Part shown: in pieces, positions 8,014 to 17,990 of the stretch
Position numbering within the stretch: the stretch's first letter is position 1
Layout of the letters: each line of letters begins with the position of its first letter
Source of the DNA: an uncultured Eggerthellaceae bacterium
GTDB taxonomy: Bacteria; Actinomycetota; Coriobacteriia; Coriobacteriales; Eggerthellaceae
DNA length: 39,416 nt
Assembly (NCBI GenBank): GCA_910580205.1
Contig: CAJTVP010000018.1
Location: forward strand, 1 to 39,416
Direction of reading: 5' to 3'
The notes under the pieces: model-generated
Database searches by the model: none
Told to the model about the DNA's origin: nothing
Seen by the model: only the letters and a program-made list of their open reading frames with translations
Translations under genes and position numbers: made by a program

Positions 8014-8949
8014 CTAGAGCTCCCATCCGGCGGCGTCCGCCATGACCTTGAACATATCCTCGCGCGGCGGATCCTCCATCATGGCCCCGAAAGCGGAGAA
8101 CACGTCGAACAGGATCTCCGCCGTCTCCACCGCCTGCATCACCAGCATCCCGCGCCCGTCGAATATGCGCGCGCCTGCGCTCTGCGCCTCTGACAGAAGC
8201 GCAGAGGGTCCATGGCCGTAGACCACGTCCATGACCGTCTGCCCCTCATGGAGCGCTGACGCATCGAATGGGGCAGGATCCCCCTCATGCATCCCAAGGG
8301 GCGTGGCGTCTATGATGACATCCGCTTCGGAGAGGACGGAGCGAGCGCTCTCATACTCTCCGAACGAGAACTCGGCATGCTCATAGGCCTCCACCAAGCT
8401 CAAGTGCCCCTCGACCGGCGACGGCAGGGGGATGGCCGTGCTCACGAGCTCTTGGAACTGGTCCAGGTACGCCCTCATGCGCGCCTGCGCGCGCTCTTTG
8501 CTGCGTCCGAGCAGCACCGCTCTCGCCGCCCCCGCCTCCACAGCAGCGTGCATGATGGCCACGGAAGTGGGACCGGTGCCGCACACCGCCACCTCCGCCT
8601 CTCTGAAGCGCACGCCCTTGGATTCCAGATAGCCCACGCATCCCAAGCCATCCACGTTGTATGCGATCAGCTCGCCGTTCAAGTTCAAAAGCACGTTCGC
8701 GCCACCCGCCAGCTTCGCGCTGGCCGCCGGAAGGTCCGCGCAGGAAAGCGCCGTCTGCTTGTAGGGCGTGGTCACGTTCAAAGACAAGAACTCCCGAGCC
8801 CGGAAGAGGGCTTCCGCTGCCGCCTCATCAGGCTCATCGGCGAACCCGTATTCCCAATCAAGGTGATACCGGCGAAAGAGCGCGTTGTACATGGCCGGGG
8901 ATTTGGAATGGGCCACCGGATGCCCGGCGATGTAGAGCTTTTCCGTCAC
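8014..8949 (-). CDS. aroE: Shikimate dehydrogenase
   Basis: NADPH-dependent reduction of 3-dehydroshikimate to shikimate. The 311-residue protein has SKSP at 15-18, the catalytic lysine K64 in NVTTPYKQ, N85 and the catalytic partner D100 in NVDG. The Rossmann loop is CGTGPTSVA (a variant of the usual GxGGxx), then DATPLGM and GMLVMQA near the end. It is about 30 residues longer than typical (270-285), mainly through an inserted segment after the nucleotide loop (about 160-195) and a longer C-terminus. The start is GTG with AGGAGG six bases upstream, overlapping the yqeG stop as GTGA. The GTGP loop deviation makes cofactor preference uncertain; a quinate/shikimate dehydrogenase is an alternative. 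Confidence 0.92.
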   Translation of the reverse strand: MTEKLYIAGHPVAHSKSPAMYNALFRRYHLDWEYGFADEPDEAAAEALFRAREFLSLNVTTPYKQTALSCADLPAASAKLAGGANVLLNLNGELIAYNVDGLGCVGYLESKGVRFREAEVAVCGTGPTSVAIMHAAVEAGAARAVLLGRSKERAQARMRAYLDQFQELVSTAIPLPSPVEGHLSLVEAYEHAEFSFGEYESARSVLSEADVIIDATPLGMHEGDPAPFDASALHEGQTVMDVVYGHGPSALLSEAQSAGARIFDGRGMLVMQAVETAEILFDVFSAFGAMMEDPPREDMFKVMADAAGWEL

Positions 8950-9473
8950 CGTTCTCCTCCTTCCGCGCGCACGGGCACGCCTTCTGGCTGCCGCGTGCCG
9001 ATCATCATCCTCTCCACCGAACGGACGAGCGCCGTCGTGCGGATATCCACATCAGAGAGAGGCTGCACCAACCATGCGGGAAGCCCGGCCAGATGCGCGC
9101 CGAGCACGTCGGTCAAAAGCTGATCTCCGATGGCGACGGTGTCCGTTCGCGTCCCGCCGATGGCCTCCATGGCCGCGCCGTAGGAGAACGGCAGCGGCTT
9201 CATCGCCTTGGCCTGGATGGGCATCTCAAGCTCTTCAGCGAAGCTGAAGATGTCGCCATGCCAGTTGTTCGAGAGCAAGCAGAACTCCACCCCCGCCTCG
9301 CGGGCTCGGGAGAGCCACGCCTTGACCGGCGCGGGCACGTCATAGGACTCGCGGGAGCGGATGGTGTTGTCCACATCCAACAGCACGTGCGAAAGCCCGC
9401 AGCCGAGCAGATCATGGTGCACATGAATGGTGGCCAAGCTGGAGAAATACCGGTCTGGTTCAAAGAACCCCAT
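8946..9473 (-). CDS. YqeG-family HAD-IIIA phosphatase
   Basis: Small cytoplasmic HAD phosphatase of the YqeG family; physiological substrate unknown. It has motif I LLDVDNT (nucleophile D33, general acid D35), motif II LLSNN, a motif III lysine in AKAMKP and motif IV GDQLLTD. The start is taken as ATG 9473 giving MGFFEPDRYF, the family-like N-terminus; a GTG one codon earlier fits the AAGG ribosome site slightly better, so the start could be 9476. In many bacteria yqeG lies next to aroE, and here the two overlap by four bases. The C-terminal 15 residues are low complexity. Confidence 0.88.
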   Translation of the reverse strand: MGFFEPDRYFSSLATIHVHHDLLGCGLSHVLLDVDNTIRSRESYDVPAPVKAWLSRAREAGVEFCLLSNNWHGDIFSFAEELEMPIQAKAMKPLPFSYGAAMEAIGGTRTDTVAIGDQLLTDVLGAHLAGLPAWLVQPLSDVDIRTTALVRSVERMMIGTRQPEGVPVRAEGGER

Positions 9474-9512
9474 CACGCGCGCCAACCTTCACGGCAGCGC
9501 GGAGACGCCGCC

Positions 9513-10631
9513 TCAGCTGAACGCGGCCTGATGCTCGTCATAGGTCTCTGAGAAACTGTAGGCGCCGTCGGGATCGAAGTAGAAGAAAAGGTAGTCCGTC
9601 TCCTCCGGACTGCACACGGCTTTGAGCGCAGCCAGGGACGGATTGCAGATGGGCGTGGGCGGCAGCCCTTCGTTAGTGTAAGTGCTGTAAGGGGTGTCCG
9701 CATGCACCTCTTCCGGCGAGGGATCATGGCCCACTTCATAGGCCGTCGTCGCGTCGGATTCCAGATAGGGGCGGTCTGAGGCCAACCGGTTGTAAAAGAC
9801 GGAAGCCACCGTGGCGAAATTATCCGGCGTCCCCTCCTTCTCCACGATGGAGGCCAAGATGATGGCCTCATAGGGGGTGAGGCCGCGCTCCTCTGGGTAA
9901 TTCCAGTCCAGCTCCACCGTCTCGTCAGCGAACTGCTGGAGCATCATGCGCGCCACCTCCGGCGCGCCATCCGTAGCGGTGATGGCGTAGGTCTTGGGGA
10001 ACAGGAAGCCCTCCAAGCTGTTGTCGCCCGCGCCGTCCACCAGCGCGAATTCGCCATCATAGACCGCCGCGTCAGCCGTCGCATCCAAGAACGCCCCTTC
10101 CGAGATGCGCCCCGCCGTTCCCTCTTGGATGAGCTGCGCCACGCCTTCGCGCGTGAGGCCTTCGGGGATGGTCACGGTGTCAGCTGTGGACTCAGGCCCG
10201 GCCGTGAGCGCTTTGAGCACATCCTCTTGGCTCATGCCTCCATGGAAAAGATACGTCCCTGGGATCAGGGACGCGGCGGCGGAGTTTCTGTTGACCAGAT
10301 CGACGAACTTGTCGGCGTTCCCGATGATGCGAGCCTCCAAAAGCTCATTCGCGATCTCCTTGGCTCCTTGGCCCTGCTGGATGGTGACGACGGCCTCCTG
10401 CCCCTCAGGCAGCGTTTCCGCATCCGCCGTGCACCCGCGCAAAGCGAAGAAAGCGCCCACGATGACGGCGACCACCACGATCGCGCAGATGACGATGGGG
10501 GCTTTCGAGGCTTTCGGTTGGATGGCGGAGGTGTCATAGGTCTTGAACTGCTCGCGCGCCTTCGCGTGGGCGTTGCGCGCCGCCATGCTGTTCTTGGAGG
10601 AGATGGGTACCTGCTTTTTGCCGAATGCCAC
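9513..10631 (-). CDS. mltG: Endolytic murein transglycosylase MltG
   Basis: Inner-membrane lytic transglycosylase that cuts nascent glycan strands and helps set peptidoglycan chain length. The 372-residue protein has a basic cytoplasmic tail, one membrane segment at about 44-64, a LysM-like domain (about 75-150) and the YceG catalytic domain. The catalytic glutamate is E264 in ILASIVEKEG; EGFLFPKTY, YLESDATTAYE and GLPPTPICNPS are also family hallmarks. The start is GTG 10631 with AGGAG seven bases upstream, the ruvX stop TAG forming part of that site. ruvX-mltG pairing after alaS is common in Gram-positive genomes. Confidence 0.95.
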   Translation of the reverse strand: MAFGKKQVPISSKNSMAARNAHAKAREQFKTYDTSAIQPKASKAPIVICAIVVVAVIVGAFFALRGCTADAETLPEGQEAVVTIQQGQGAKEIANELLEARIIGNADKFVDLVNRNSAAASLIPGTYLFHGGMSQEDVLKALTAGPESTADTVTIPEGLTREGVAQLIQEGTAGRISEGAFLDATADAAVYDGEFALVDGAGDNSLEGFLFPKTYAITATDGAPEVARMMLQQFADETVELDWNYPEERGLTPYEAIILASIVEKEGTPDNFATVASVFYNRLASDRPYLESDATTAYEVGHDPSPEEVHADTPYSTYTNEGLPPTPICNPSLAALKAVCSPEETDYLFFYFDPDGAYSFSETYDEHQAAFS

Positions 10632-10641
10632 GTTTCAACTC

Positions 10642-11067
10642 CTATTCTGCGCCACGACGCCCGTCAAGCCATGCCTGAAGGAACACGGCCGCAGCGATCA
10701 TGTCCACCTTGCCGCGCATCTTCCGTTCATCATACCCCATCTGGGCGAGCTCGCGCTTCGCCTCAGAGGAAGACAGGCGCTCATCCGCGAAGCGGCTGGG
10801 AAGGCCGCAAGCCTGGGCCACGTCTTGCGCCACCGAGCGGACGAACGCCGCCTGGGGGCCCTCTTCGCCGGAAAGCGTGAGCGGCAAGCCGAACAAGAGC
10901 TCCTCGGGCTCCCAATCCTCCAGCAAACGGCGGAACGAGGGCGCCATCCCGCGGACCTCTTCCATGGGCAGCACGCAGAGCGGAGACGCCACGCTCATCT
11001 GAGGATCGGAGATGGCGATGCCGCAGCGCACCTTCCCTATGTCGAGCGCCATGATGCGCACGAACAC
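10642..11067 (-). CDS. ruvX: Putative pre-16S rRNA nuclease / Holliday junction resolvase RuvX (YqgF)
   Basis: RNase H-fold nuclease implicated in 16S rRNA 5' maturation and Holliday junction resolution. The 141-residue product has the first catalytic aspartate in MALDIGKVRCGIAISD (D9), the glutamate-containing strand LLFGLPLTLSGEEG, the DERLSSSEA motif and the C-terminal acidic KVDMIAAAVFLQAWL. The first visible start is GTG 11067; a second GTG two codons later and an ATG at 11052 are also possible because no start has a strong ribosome site. It follows alaS by 14 bases and precedes mltG. Confidence 0.92.
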   Translation of the reverse strand: MFVRIMALDIGKVRCGIAISDPQMSVASPLCVLPMEEVRGMAPSFRRLLEDWEPEELLFGLPLTLSGEEGPQAAFVRSVAQDVAQACGLPSRFADERLSSSEAKRELAQMGYDERKMRGKVDMIAAAVFLQAWLDGRRGAE

Positions 11068-11081
11068 GCCCCGGAAACCTG

Positions 11082-13718
<2,637 letters not shown>

Positions 13719-13765
13719 GGATGGTTTTCCCTCTTCGATAGCAGCCGTAACGTACATGGGAGCAG

Positions 13766-13771
13766 ATTATA
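13766..13771 (-). promoter_or_regulatory. -10 element of the alaS promoter inside an inverted repeat
   Basis: A consensus TATAAT lies on the minus strand 47 bases before the preferred alaS start. It is flanked by perfect six-base arms CATGGG and CCCATG (13773-13778 and 13755-13760), so the -10 region sits within a palindrome that might be an operator. The -35 position has no good match. Confidence 0.5.
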
Positions 13772-13849
13772 GCCCATGGACCTCGCGGTGCCGCGAAGCA
13801 TCACAGCATCTCCCCCACCGGGCAGGGGTCTCCCGCTTCCAATGGACGA

Positions 13850-13869
13850 AGCGCCGCTATTGCGGCGCT
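13850..13869 (-). terminator. Hairpin at the end of the AI-2E-family permease gene
   Basis: An eight-base-pair stem (AGCGCCGC / GCGGCGCT) with loop AATA begins inside the TGA stop codon of the permease gene and is followed by TTCGTCCATT. The stem is strong and correctly placed, but the T-run is short, so termination may be partial. Confidence 0.5.
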
Positions 13870-15185
13870 CACGATCCAGGATTCTTCGGGTCTTTCGTCT
13901 TCTTCATCCAAGGAAGGCGACGCTTCGCGGATGGAACCTCCTCGGAAGGGGACGTGGCGTCGAAGAAGGGGTTCACCTCATCATCCGGAGAAGGCGTGCC
14001 CTTGAAGAAGACGCCATCGTTGGAGACCACGCGCCGCTGCGTGCGCTTCTCGAAGTAATAGACGAAGCAGGACTTCGCCACAGCCACGAACGGGATGGAG
14101 AAGAGCATGCCCACGAGCGATCCCAAAAGCCCGTTCATGGCGCCGCCCACAGCGCTGCCGCACATCATGGCCACCAAAGTGAGCGCCGGATGGATGTCCA
14201 CGGAATCCGCCATGATCTTGGGGCTGACGAACGTGTAGACGAACTGCTGGATGAGGATGGTGCCCACCAGCGCCAGCAACGCCGTGATGGGGCTCACGAA
14301 GATGGCGCTCAAGGCCGCCGCCACGCCGCCCAGCCAAGGGCCCACGATGGGGATGATGTTGAGCGTGCCCGTGATGACGCCCAAGGCCGGCGCGTTGGGA
14401 ATGCCTATCACGGCGAACAGGACGCCGCAAGCGAGCCCGATGATGAAGCATTGGATCAAGGTCCCTTTGATGTAGCCGCCCATGATGCGGGTGAACGTGA
14501 CGTGGAGGAAACGCGCGTCCTCATAGCGGGCAGGGCTGATGACGCGTTTCGCTTCGCGGCCGATCGCTGGCAGCTCCATGAGGATCCAGAACGCCACGAC
14601 CAAAGCGAAGCCGATGGCCATGGCGCCGTTCGCGATGATGCCGCTCGCTTCCACCATCATGTTCGCCGCATTGGAGGCGATGGAGGAGAGCCCGCTGCTC
14701 AGAGACGATGTGGCCTCGTGCATGACGCGCTCTATGGTCTCATTGCCGAGCAGGTCGGAATAGTTCGCATACACCCCTTGCGCCCATGCCGTCATATCGT
14801 TCACATAGCCCGGCATGGACTGGATGATGTTCGCGAATTGCGCGTTCAGGCCGAACATGGGCGAGAAGATGAGCACGCCTATGAGCGCCAGAAGGGCGAA
14901 CATGGCCACATAGGCGATAGCGGTCGCCACCGCTCGGTTGACGCCCTTCGCTTGCAGCTTGTTCACCAGACCGCGCAAGCAGAACACGAAGATGACCGTC
15001 CAGATGAGCATGGACACGGGCACGGACAAGATGTTCAGCAGATACACGAGCACGCCCGTGAGCACGCAGATGCCGATGGCCGTCCACACATAGACGGCCG
15101 CCAGCTTCACCTTGTTGAATCGCGCCGCCTCATCCGCGCCGGAAGGCAGCCCGCTTGGGATCTGGGAAGGCTCCTGCGCGCTCAT
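13869..15185 (-). CDS. AI-2E-family (PerM-like) membrane transporter
   Basis: Polytopic inner-membrane protein of the AI-2E transporter family; substrates of most members are unknown and the AI-2 label should not be taken as function. The 438-residue protein has a 25-residue hydrophilic N-terminus, two helices at about 30-75, another at about 88-110, a soluble loop (about 115-195), then the conserved C-terminal helix bundle with GYIKGTLIQCFIIGL, NIIPIVGPWLGG and the late SVDIHPALTLVAMM. A charged 65-residue cytoplasmic tail ends in lysines. The ATG shares one base with the upstream stop (TGATG), so it is co-translated with the small membrane-anchored protein before it. Confidence 0.85.
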   Translation of the reverse strand: MSAQEPSQIPSGLPSGADEAARFNKVKLAAVYVWTAIGICVLTGVLVYLLNILSVPVSMLIWTVIFVFCLRGLVNKLQAKGVNRAVATAIAYVAMFALLALIGVLIFSPMFGLNAQFANIIQSMPGYVNDMTAWAQGVYANYSDLLGNETIERVMHEATSSLSSGLSSIASNAANMMVEASGIIANGAMAIGFALVVAFWILMELPAIGREAKRVISPARYEDARFLHVTFTRIMGGYIKGTLIQCFIIGLACGVLFAVIGIPNAPALGVITGTLNIIPIVGPWLGGVAAALSAIFVSPITALLALVGTILIQQFVYTFVSPKIMADSVDIHPALTLVAMMCGSAVGGAMNGLLGSLVGMLFSIPFVAVAKSCFVYYFEKRTQRRVVSNDGVFFKGTPSPDDEVNPFFDATSPSEEVPSAKRRLPWMKKTKDPKNPGS

Positions 15186-15820
15186 CAGGCCTTATCCGCT
15201 TCGACGCCAGCCTCCGCATCAGAAGAGGCGTTCTGGTTCACGGCATCCACGATCGTGCTGCGCGCATCGTTCATGGCCGCGTTCTCCGCCTGAGCCTTCA
15301 CGTCCGCCGCTTGCGCTGCCTGCTCCCTGCGTGAGCGCGTCTCGGCCTGCTCTTGAAAGGACTCGGCGGCTGCTTCCCCGGCCACGGTCACAAATTCAGC
15401 GATGGGGTTCTGCGGTTCGGCCTTCACGCCCTCCGACCCCAGATCCACCGACTCATCGCTGGCGTACTTCGGCTTGAACTTGGAGCGCACCTTCTTCGTC
15501 ATGTTGGTCACGATGTCGATGGGCGCGCTGGTGACGGTGCCCACGGCATCCGTGGCCTTGGAGACGCCGCTGGTGATGTTGGAGACGTCTTCCAGGATGC
15601 CATCGACCCGCATGAGCTCCAAGTTCACTGAATCAACGGTGAGGGTGGCGCGATCCATGAGCGGATCCACTTTGTCTATGGAGGGTTGCAGCTCCGTCTT
15701 CAGATCGGTCACCGTGCCGCGCACCTTGCGGACCGTGATGGCCAGCTCTATGACGAACCAGATGAGCGCAGCGCCTACGAGAGCGTACACGATGGGGAGC
15801 AAGATAGAGAAGAAATCCAT
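15185..15820 (-). CDS. Membrane-anchored DUF948-like protein of unknown function
   Basis: I do not recognise a defined function. The 211-residue product has one N-terminal membrane helix (about 5-27), a helical segment with heptad-like spacing (about 30-110) as in DUF948 proteins (IVYALVGAALIWFVIELAITVRKV then repeated V/L positions), and a long acidic, alanine-rich C-terminus (about 135-211) predicted to be disordered. It has its own extended -10 promoter and an AAAGGAGA ribosome site seven bases before the ATG. It overlaps the permease gene by one base, suggesting the two products act together at the membrane. Confidence 0.7.
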   Translation of the reverse strand: MDFFSILLPIVYALVGAALIWFVIELAITVRKVRGTVTDLKTELQPSIDKVDPLMDRATLTVDSVNLELMRVDGILEDVSNITSGVSKATDAVGTVTSAPIDIVTNMTKKVRSKFKPKYASDESVDLGSEGVKAEPQNPIAEFVTVAGEAAAESFQEQAETRSRREQAAQAADVKAQAENAAMNDARSTIVDAVNQNASSDAEAGVEADKA

Positions 15821-15862
15821 GATGCGTCTCCTTTGGGACCGAGGTTGCCATTTCGGAGGCTT

Positions 15863-15871
15863 GACTATACC
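15863..15871 (-). promoter_or_regulatory. Extended -10 promoter before the DUF948-like gene
   Basis: The minus strand shows TGGTATAGT (TGn plus TATAGT) 43 bases upstream of the start codon, with a 17-base spacer back to a poor -35 (GGTCAG). It falls in the 116-base gap after the histidine kinase and marks a likely new transcription unit. Confidence 0.5.
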
Positions 15872-15936
15872 ACGGACCGCGCGGGACTGACCCTAACGGT
15901 GAAGCCATGGTTGAAAGGCTGATACGAAATTGAAAA

Positions 15937-17307
15937 TCACGCATCCCCATCCGAGGAGGAGCGCGCCAAGGGCAAGGAGAACGTGAAGGTGGTGATGCCC
16001 TCTTCGCTGGCGGCGGCAAGGCCCGCGTCCATCCCGTCTGAGATCTCCTTCGCGATGGCCAACCCCAGCCCATGACCACCGCTCGCTCCATGCGCGCCAT
16101 CCACCCGGAAGAAACGATCGAAGATGCGGTCGAGCTTCTCTGGCGGAATGCCCTCACCGGTGTTGGAGACGCTCATCATCGCCCGCATGCCCGCACCATC
16201 CGCGCTGAGCCGCACGGACACGCGCCCTTTCCCATCCACATACTTGCATGCGTTGTCCAAAAGGATCTGCACCAGACGGGCGATCGCAGTCCCATCAGCT
16301 CGGACCATCAGCCCTTCCTCGATGTCCATCTCATAGGAGAATCCACCTTCGAAGGCGCGCGATTCGAATCGCAACGCCGCTCCTTCGACGATGCGGGAGA
16401 GATCAACGGGATCCGCGCGCTCATCTTCGCCGTCGAACCTGCGGCCCTTTTCAGCGCTCTCGTCCATATCGGCCAGCTCGAGCAGCTCTTCCAGCACCTG
16501 TTCCATGCTCTCCGACGCCTCTTTGGTGCTGGCGAGCCACCTCCCTCGCGCATCCGCATCCGCCGAAGGCTCTTCCAACAAGATCTCCGTGTTCGCTTTG
16601 ATGATGGAGAGGGGCGTTTTCAGCTCATGGGATGCGTTCGCCACGAACTCCCGCTGGCGCGTCCACGCCTGCTGGACCGGCCGGAGGGCCCACCGGGAGA
16701 AGAGGATGCTTATGAGCAGGAAAACGACGAGGGCGCCCGCTCCCACAGCGGCGAAGATGGAGCAGAGCGTCTCCAGGCCGGCAAGGGCGCTGTCGTTCGC
16801 GAAGGCGACGTAGGTGGCGCCTCTCACATCACGCTTGAGGAGCACCATTCCCTGAACCGCAGGAGTGAGCGCGTCCAAAGGCGCGGCTTCCACCGTTGCC
16901 ATCGCATCTGCGAGGACGTCCTCATCAAGCGCGGCACCAGAACGGGGAGCGGCGACCAGGGATGGACCATCCGAAACGTATACGGCGACAGGGGTGGCCA
17001 TGCGCTTTTCCGGATGACGATCCAAAGGAGGCGGCGCGGCGGCCATGGCGGAGGCGGCGTCCTCTTCAAGCTTCAAAGCCTCCGGCGCGCCAGCGCGCAT
17101 CCCTTGGGGCCCACCAGCAGCTTTGCCACCTTCGTCGGCGGAGATGTCGATGGCCGCATTCAGATCAGAAGCCAGCTGATCCAGGGAGCTTTGATAGCTG
17201 ATCGCGCCCATGATGGCGAACATCACCACCAAGATCGCGGTCACCACCGCCATGATCAGCCCGATGAATCTGAGCTGCAGCCGCCTGAACATGCCCGTCA
17301 CCTTCAT
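15937..17307 (-). CDS. Sensor histidine kinase of an OmpR/EnvZ-type two-component system
   Basis: Membrane sensor kinase, 456 residues. Two membrane helices (about 12-37 and 181-204) bracket an extracytoplasmic sensor region of about 140 residues rich in Ala and Gly. The dimerisation domain has the phospho-acceptor H227 in FVANASHELKTPLS; the ATPase domain has the N box LLDNACKYV, G1 NTGEGIP, F box FDRFFRVD and G2 GGHGLGLAIAKEI. The frame stays open far upstream, inside the regulator gene, but ATG 17307 overlaps the regulator's stop as ATGA and has a GAGG site, so it is the start. The sensor region matches no domain I know. Being the last gene of the VTC/DUF4956 chain, it probably senses the state of the envelope polymer or surface made there. 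Confidence 0.93.
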   Translation of the reverse strand: MKVTGMFRRLQLRFIGLIMAVVTAILVVMFAIMGAISYQSSLDQLASDLNAAIDISADEGGKAAGGPQGMRAGAPEALKLEEDAASAMAAAPPPLDRHPEKRMATPVAVYVSDGPSLVAAPRSGAALDEDVLADAMATVEAAPLDALTPAVQGMVLLKRDVRGATYVAFANDSALAGLETLCSIFAAVGAGALVVFLLISILFSRWALRPVQQAWTRQREFVANASHELKTPLSIIKANTEILLEEPSADADARGRWLASTKEASESMEQVLEELLELADMDESAEKGRRFDGEDERADPVDLSRIVEGAALRFESRAFEGGFSYEMDIEEGLMVRADGTAIARLVQILLDNACKYVDGKGRVSVRLSADGAGMRAMMSVSNTGEGIPPEKLDRIFDRFFRVDGAHGASGGHGLGLAIAKEISDGMDAGLAAASEEGITTFTFSLPLARSSSDGDA

Positions 17308-17990
17308 GGGCGCCTCGCCCCCGCCGTGCTCAGACGATAGCCCACTCCGCGCTCGGTCTCGATGGACGTGGCTGACCCCAGATACCGCAGCTTCTTCCGC
17401 AGCATGGAAACATAGGCGTCTATGCTGTTGTCCTCCACCTGCGCATCGGCACTCCACGCGCCAGCGGCTATCTGCGCCCGCGTCAGCGTCCGATCGGGAT
17501 TGCGGAGGAAGAGCTCCGCGACGGCAGCCTCTTGATCGGACACCCCGACCTTCTCCGGCCCGCAACGGAGCTCGTAGGCCGCACCATCGAACAGCACATC
17601 TCCAGCTCGCATCTCCTTCGCCGGAGGCTCTCCAGGGCGGCGGAGCAATGCGCGGATGCGCGCTCGCAGCTCATGGGGAGAGAACGGCTTGGTCATGTAC
17701 GCATCAGCGCCCCCATCAAGGCCTTCGATCTTGTCCGGCACCGCGCCGAGCGCCGTCAGCATGAGCACTGGCGCGGTCACGCCCTGCGCCCGCATCCGCC
17801 GGATGGCGGTGAAGCCGTCGGAGCGGGGAAGCATCACATCCAACAGGATGATGTCGTACAACCCGCTTCTCGCATACTCCACGCCGGCATCCCCATCGAA
17901 GACGGCATCAGCCGTGAAGCCATCGCGTTCAAGGATGTGGACGAGGATGTCCGACAGCTTCGCATCATCTTCGATGACGAGCGCTCTCAT
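17304..17990 (-). CDS. OmpR-family response regulator
   Basis: Two-component DNA-binding regulator of 228 residues. The receiver has the acidic pair E7-D8-D9, the phospho-acceptor D51 in IILLDVMLP and K101 in MTKPFSPHEL. The C-terminal winged-helix domain (about 128-225) ends with the typical VSMLRKKLRYLG and ETERGVGYRL. The start ATG overlaps the upstream lipoprotein gene as ATGA and the end overlaps the kinase by four bases, so regulator and kinase are co-made with the VTC/DUF4956 genes. Targets are not visible; the promoter region before 21043 contains an inverted repeat that could be a binding site. Confidence 0.95.
   Translation of the reverse strand: MRALVIEDDAKLSDILVHILERDGFTADAVFDGDAGVEYARSGLYDIILLDVMLPRSDGFTAIRRMRAQGVTAPVLMLTALGAVPDKIEGLDGGADAYMTKPFSPHELRARIRALLRRPGEPPAKEMRAGDVLFDGAAYELRCGPEKVGVSDQEAAVAELFLRNPDRTLTRAQIAAGAWSADAQVEDNSIDAYVSMLRKKLRYLGSATSIETERGVGYRLSTAGARRP

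Noticed and set aside
13757..13868. T-box-like sequence GGCACCGCGA upstream of alaS
   Set aside because: The T-box core needs TGGN before ACC to pair with the tRNA end, but here it is CGGC; the gap is too short for a full T-box leader and the sequence lies upstream of the TATAAT.
13776..15293. 505-codon plus-strand open frame
   Set aside because: Antisense of the AI-2E-family permease gene, His/Asp/Arg-rich composition, no domain and no ribosome site.
17308..17565. N-terminal 86-codon extension of the histidine kinase
   Set aside because: It overlaps the response regulator gene in another frame, is Arg/Gly-rich and lacks motifs; the ATG at 17307 overlaps the regulator stop and has a ribosome site.
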